In this document: one piece after another, positions 4,851 through 6,382 of the stretch
How positions within the stretch are numbered: position 1 is the stretch's first letter
Layout of the letters: each line of letters starts with the position of its first letter
Assembly (NCBI GenBank): GCA_007117255.1
Contig: SKGU01000332.1
Span: 1 to 6,382, forward strand
Source: Natronohydrobacter sp.
GTDB taxonomy: Bacteria; Pseudomonadota; Alphaproteobacteria; Rhodobacterales; Rhodobacteraceae
DNA length: 6,382 nt
Direction: 5' to 3'
Made by a program: the position numbers and the translations under genes
Notes under the pieces: generated by a model
The model's input: the letters and a program-made list of their open reading frames with translations, nothing else
Told to the model about the DNA's origin: nothing
Database searches by the model: none

Positions 4851-6382
4851 GTGAGCGTGCAGACAGCGAACAAGACATCGGTTGGGGTTGTCATCCGAAC
4901 CAAGGACAGGCCAATTTTTGTCACCCGCGCCTTGGCAACGGTACAGGCTCAACGCTATGATAATTGGCAGATCATGCTGGTTAACGATGGCGGTGATGCC
5001 GCCACTTTGGCAAAAGCCATTTCGCCGCGATTCGACAAGCTGAAACAGCAGGGCCGCCTGACCGTTCTGACCCTGAACCCAGGCGAGGGACGCTCTAGCG
5101 CCTTCAATCGCGGGGTCGCGGCGCTCGACACCGATTTTGTTGCTTGCCTTGACGACGATGACACATGGGACCCTGATTTTCTGTCAGCACTTGTCGCGTT
5201 TTACTCTGACACCAAAGCAACTGTACCTGATCTCGCCGGAGTTGCCGCTCAGGTTACTGCGCTGAAAGAGGATTTTTTCGACACAGCGCAGGGCCGCGAA
5301 ATCCGCGTGATCGGTGAAGAAGGTCTTCCGCCATCCTTCCGCCGCGGAGAGTTCTTTCTCAATCCGCTGGCTTATGCCTGCTACAGGCAAGATATCTACC
5401 CTGTTCAATGGATACTGCGACGTGATGCCGTGCTGCAGGTGGGTGGTTTCCCCGAACATTTCGATGTGATGGAAGACCGGGCATTCATGAACAAGTTTCT
5501 TGGCCATTTCAGGCTCGCGATATTGGATCGCAAACTTGCCTATCACCATCGCCGCGCAGCACGTACTAAAGACAACACGCGCAGTGTCTTGATGAATACG
5601 CTCGACAATCCGTCCTATGACTGGCGGCTCTTTGCAGACCTTGCGCGCCCGGCATTTGATCTGGGCAGCCCGACAAACAACGCCGCAGTGATACGCAGTT
5701 TTGCAGCCGATTTGCTAAGCGAGCTGAATTATGAGACCAGCGCGATCTGGCAAAAAGTCGACGGCGATATCCGCAGACTGGCCGAACGGTTGGACAGTGA
5801 CAAGGCAGAGATACAGGCGGCATTGACGGCCTTGATGGCAGAACTGATGGACACGGCCAGACCATCACCAGCGCCAGCCGCACCCAGATTGCCCGAATCC
5901 GCTGCCCAGCCTGCGGCTTATGATTTGTGGCAGGTTCTCGGAAATGACGAATGTGGCCAGTATATCGCGCCAGGGGTCAGTTTCGCTGAACGCATAGAGC
6001 TCTCAAGGCCATATGGCGAAGAAGGGCTTTTGCTGCATGTATCGCCAGCAACACGACAATTGGCTGTCCAAATCCCCGACACGCGAGAATGGACCGCCAT
6101 TGAACTGCGCCTTGATGGTCTGGATGTGACACCAGGCGGCTTGCGCGTCAGCCTTCAGCTGTCTTCAACGACACCATACCTTTTTGAAACCGCACTGGTT
6201 TGCCGGGAAATGACAGGTGTGGACGCCCCTGCTTTCCGGTTCAGTGCATATGAGGTGCATTCCTGTTCAAGCGAGGTCGGATGCACCGTAACACGGGAGA
6301 TTGATACCGAGTGGCTGCAGAAATCTGATCAACCTAAACTGTCGATCATCCTGCCGCGACAGGCACGGAATTTCTCTTTTAT
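4851..6382 (+). CDS. Family 2 glycosyltransferase with C-terminal extension, 3' end outside window
   Basis: Open for 510 codons to the window edge without a stop, starting at GTG (no ATG is available near the start). The N-terminal GT-A domain covers about residues 10-230. It has the nucleotide-sugar strand VGVVIRTKDRP (11-21), the VNDGGD turn (44-49), the metal/sugar-nucleotide motif LDDDDTWDP (100-108) and a GT2-like acidic pair, ED (208-209), in VMEDRAF. Residues 284-335 look helical, possibly a coiled coil, followed by a Pro/Ala-rich linker (336-356). From 357 on, alternating hydrophobic strands suggest a beta-rich domain that I do not recognise. No signal peptide or membrane segment is visible, so it is probably cytoplasmic, adding sugar to a surface polysaccharide, lipid or protein. 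Acceptor and sugar cannot be told. It may head a polysaccharide cluster to the right. By eye its GC and codon use (AGG, AGA, ATA, CTA) are less extreme than in its neighbours. Confidence 0.85.
   Translation, partial: MSVQTANKTSVGVVIRTKDRPIFVTRALATVQAQRYDNWQIMLVNDGGDAATLAKAISPRFDKLKQQGRLTVLTLNPGEGRSSAFNRGVAALDTDFVACLDDDDTWDPDFLSALVAFYSDTKATVPDLAGVAAQVTALKEDFFDTAQGREIRVIGEEGLPPSFRRGEFFLNPLAYACYRQDIYPVQWILRRDAVLQVGGFPEHFDVMEDRAFMNKFLGHFRLAILDRKLAYHHRRAARTKDNTRSVLMNTLDNPSYDWRLFADLARPAFDLGSPTNNAAVIRSFAADLLSELNYETSAIWQKVDGDIRRLAERLDSDKAEIQAALTALMAELMDTARPSPAPAAPRLPESAAQPAAYDLWQVLGNDECGQYIAPGVSFAERIELSRPYGEEGLLLHVSPATRQLAVQIPDTREWTAIELRLDGLDVTPGGLRVSLQLSSTTPYLFETALVCREMTGVDAPAFRFSAYEVHSCSSEVGCTVTREIDTEWLQKSDQPKLSIILPRQARNFSF

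Overview
The window reads as ordinary chromosomal DNA of an alphaproteobacterium, most likely Rhodobacteraceae (Rhodobacterales). This rests on a phaA-phaB pair with Rhodobacter-like proteins, a compact pncA-pncB unit, a 55-residue YdcH/DUF465 protein, fairly high GC with strong GC bias at third codon positions, and weakly conserved -10 boxes. The assignment comes from sequence recognition only, and the genus is not resolved. Genes are densely packed and no stretch above 300 bases lacks one. I see no tRNA, rRNA, CRISPR array, insertion sequence or prophage.

Layout. Positions 3-554 (+) hold the C-terminal part of acetyl-CoA acetyltransferase (phaA), cut by the left edge. A 97-base gap with a perfect 12-bp hairpin follows, then acetoacetyl-CoA reductase (phaB, 652-1374, +). 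Together they make (R)-3-hydroxybutyryl-CoA for polyhydroxyalkanoate storage. A strong two-way terminator (1458-1484) separates phaB from a convergent leftward group. In transcription order that group is nicotinamidase (pncA, 3687-3091), nicotinate phosphoribosyltransferase (pncB, 3087-1798) and a DUF465 small protein (1675-1508). PncA and PncB are consecutive steps of NAD salvage, and their genes are only 3 bases apart.

A 102-base divergent promoter region (3688-3789) separates pncA from the rightward tRNA uridine(34) hydroxylase gene trhO (3790-4734). It holds a 14-bp perfect palindrome and a 9-bp direct repeat lying on the likely pncA promoter, and an inverted repeat running into the trhO start codon. 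After 116 bases with a TTGACA box and small repeats comes a GTG-started family 2 glycosyltransferase gene (4851 to beyond the right edge). It has a predicted helix, a Pro/Ala linker and an unrecognised beta-rich C-terminal region.

I do not see convincing evidence of an undescribed system. The points most worth a second look are the candidate operator at pncA, the possibly leaderless trhO start inside an inverted repeat, and the unassigned C-terminal region of the glycosyltransferase.
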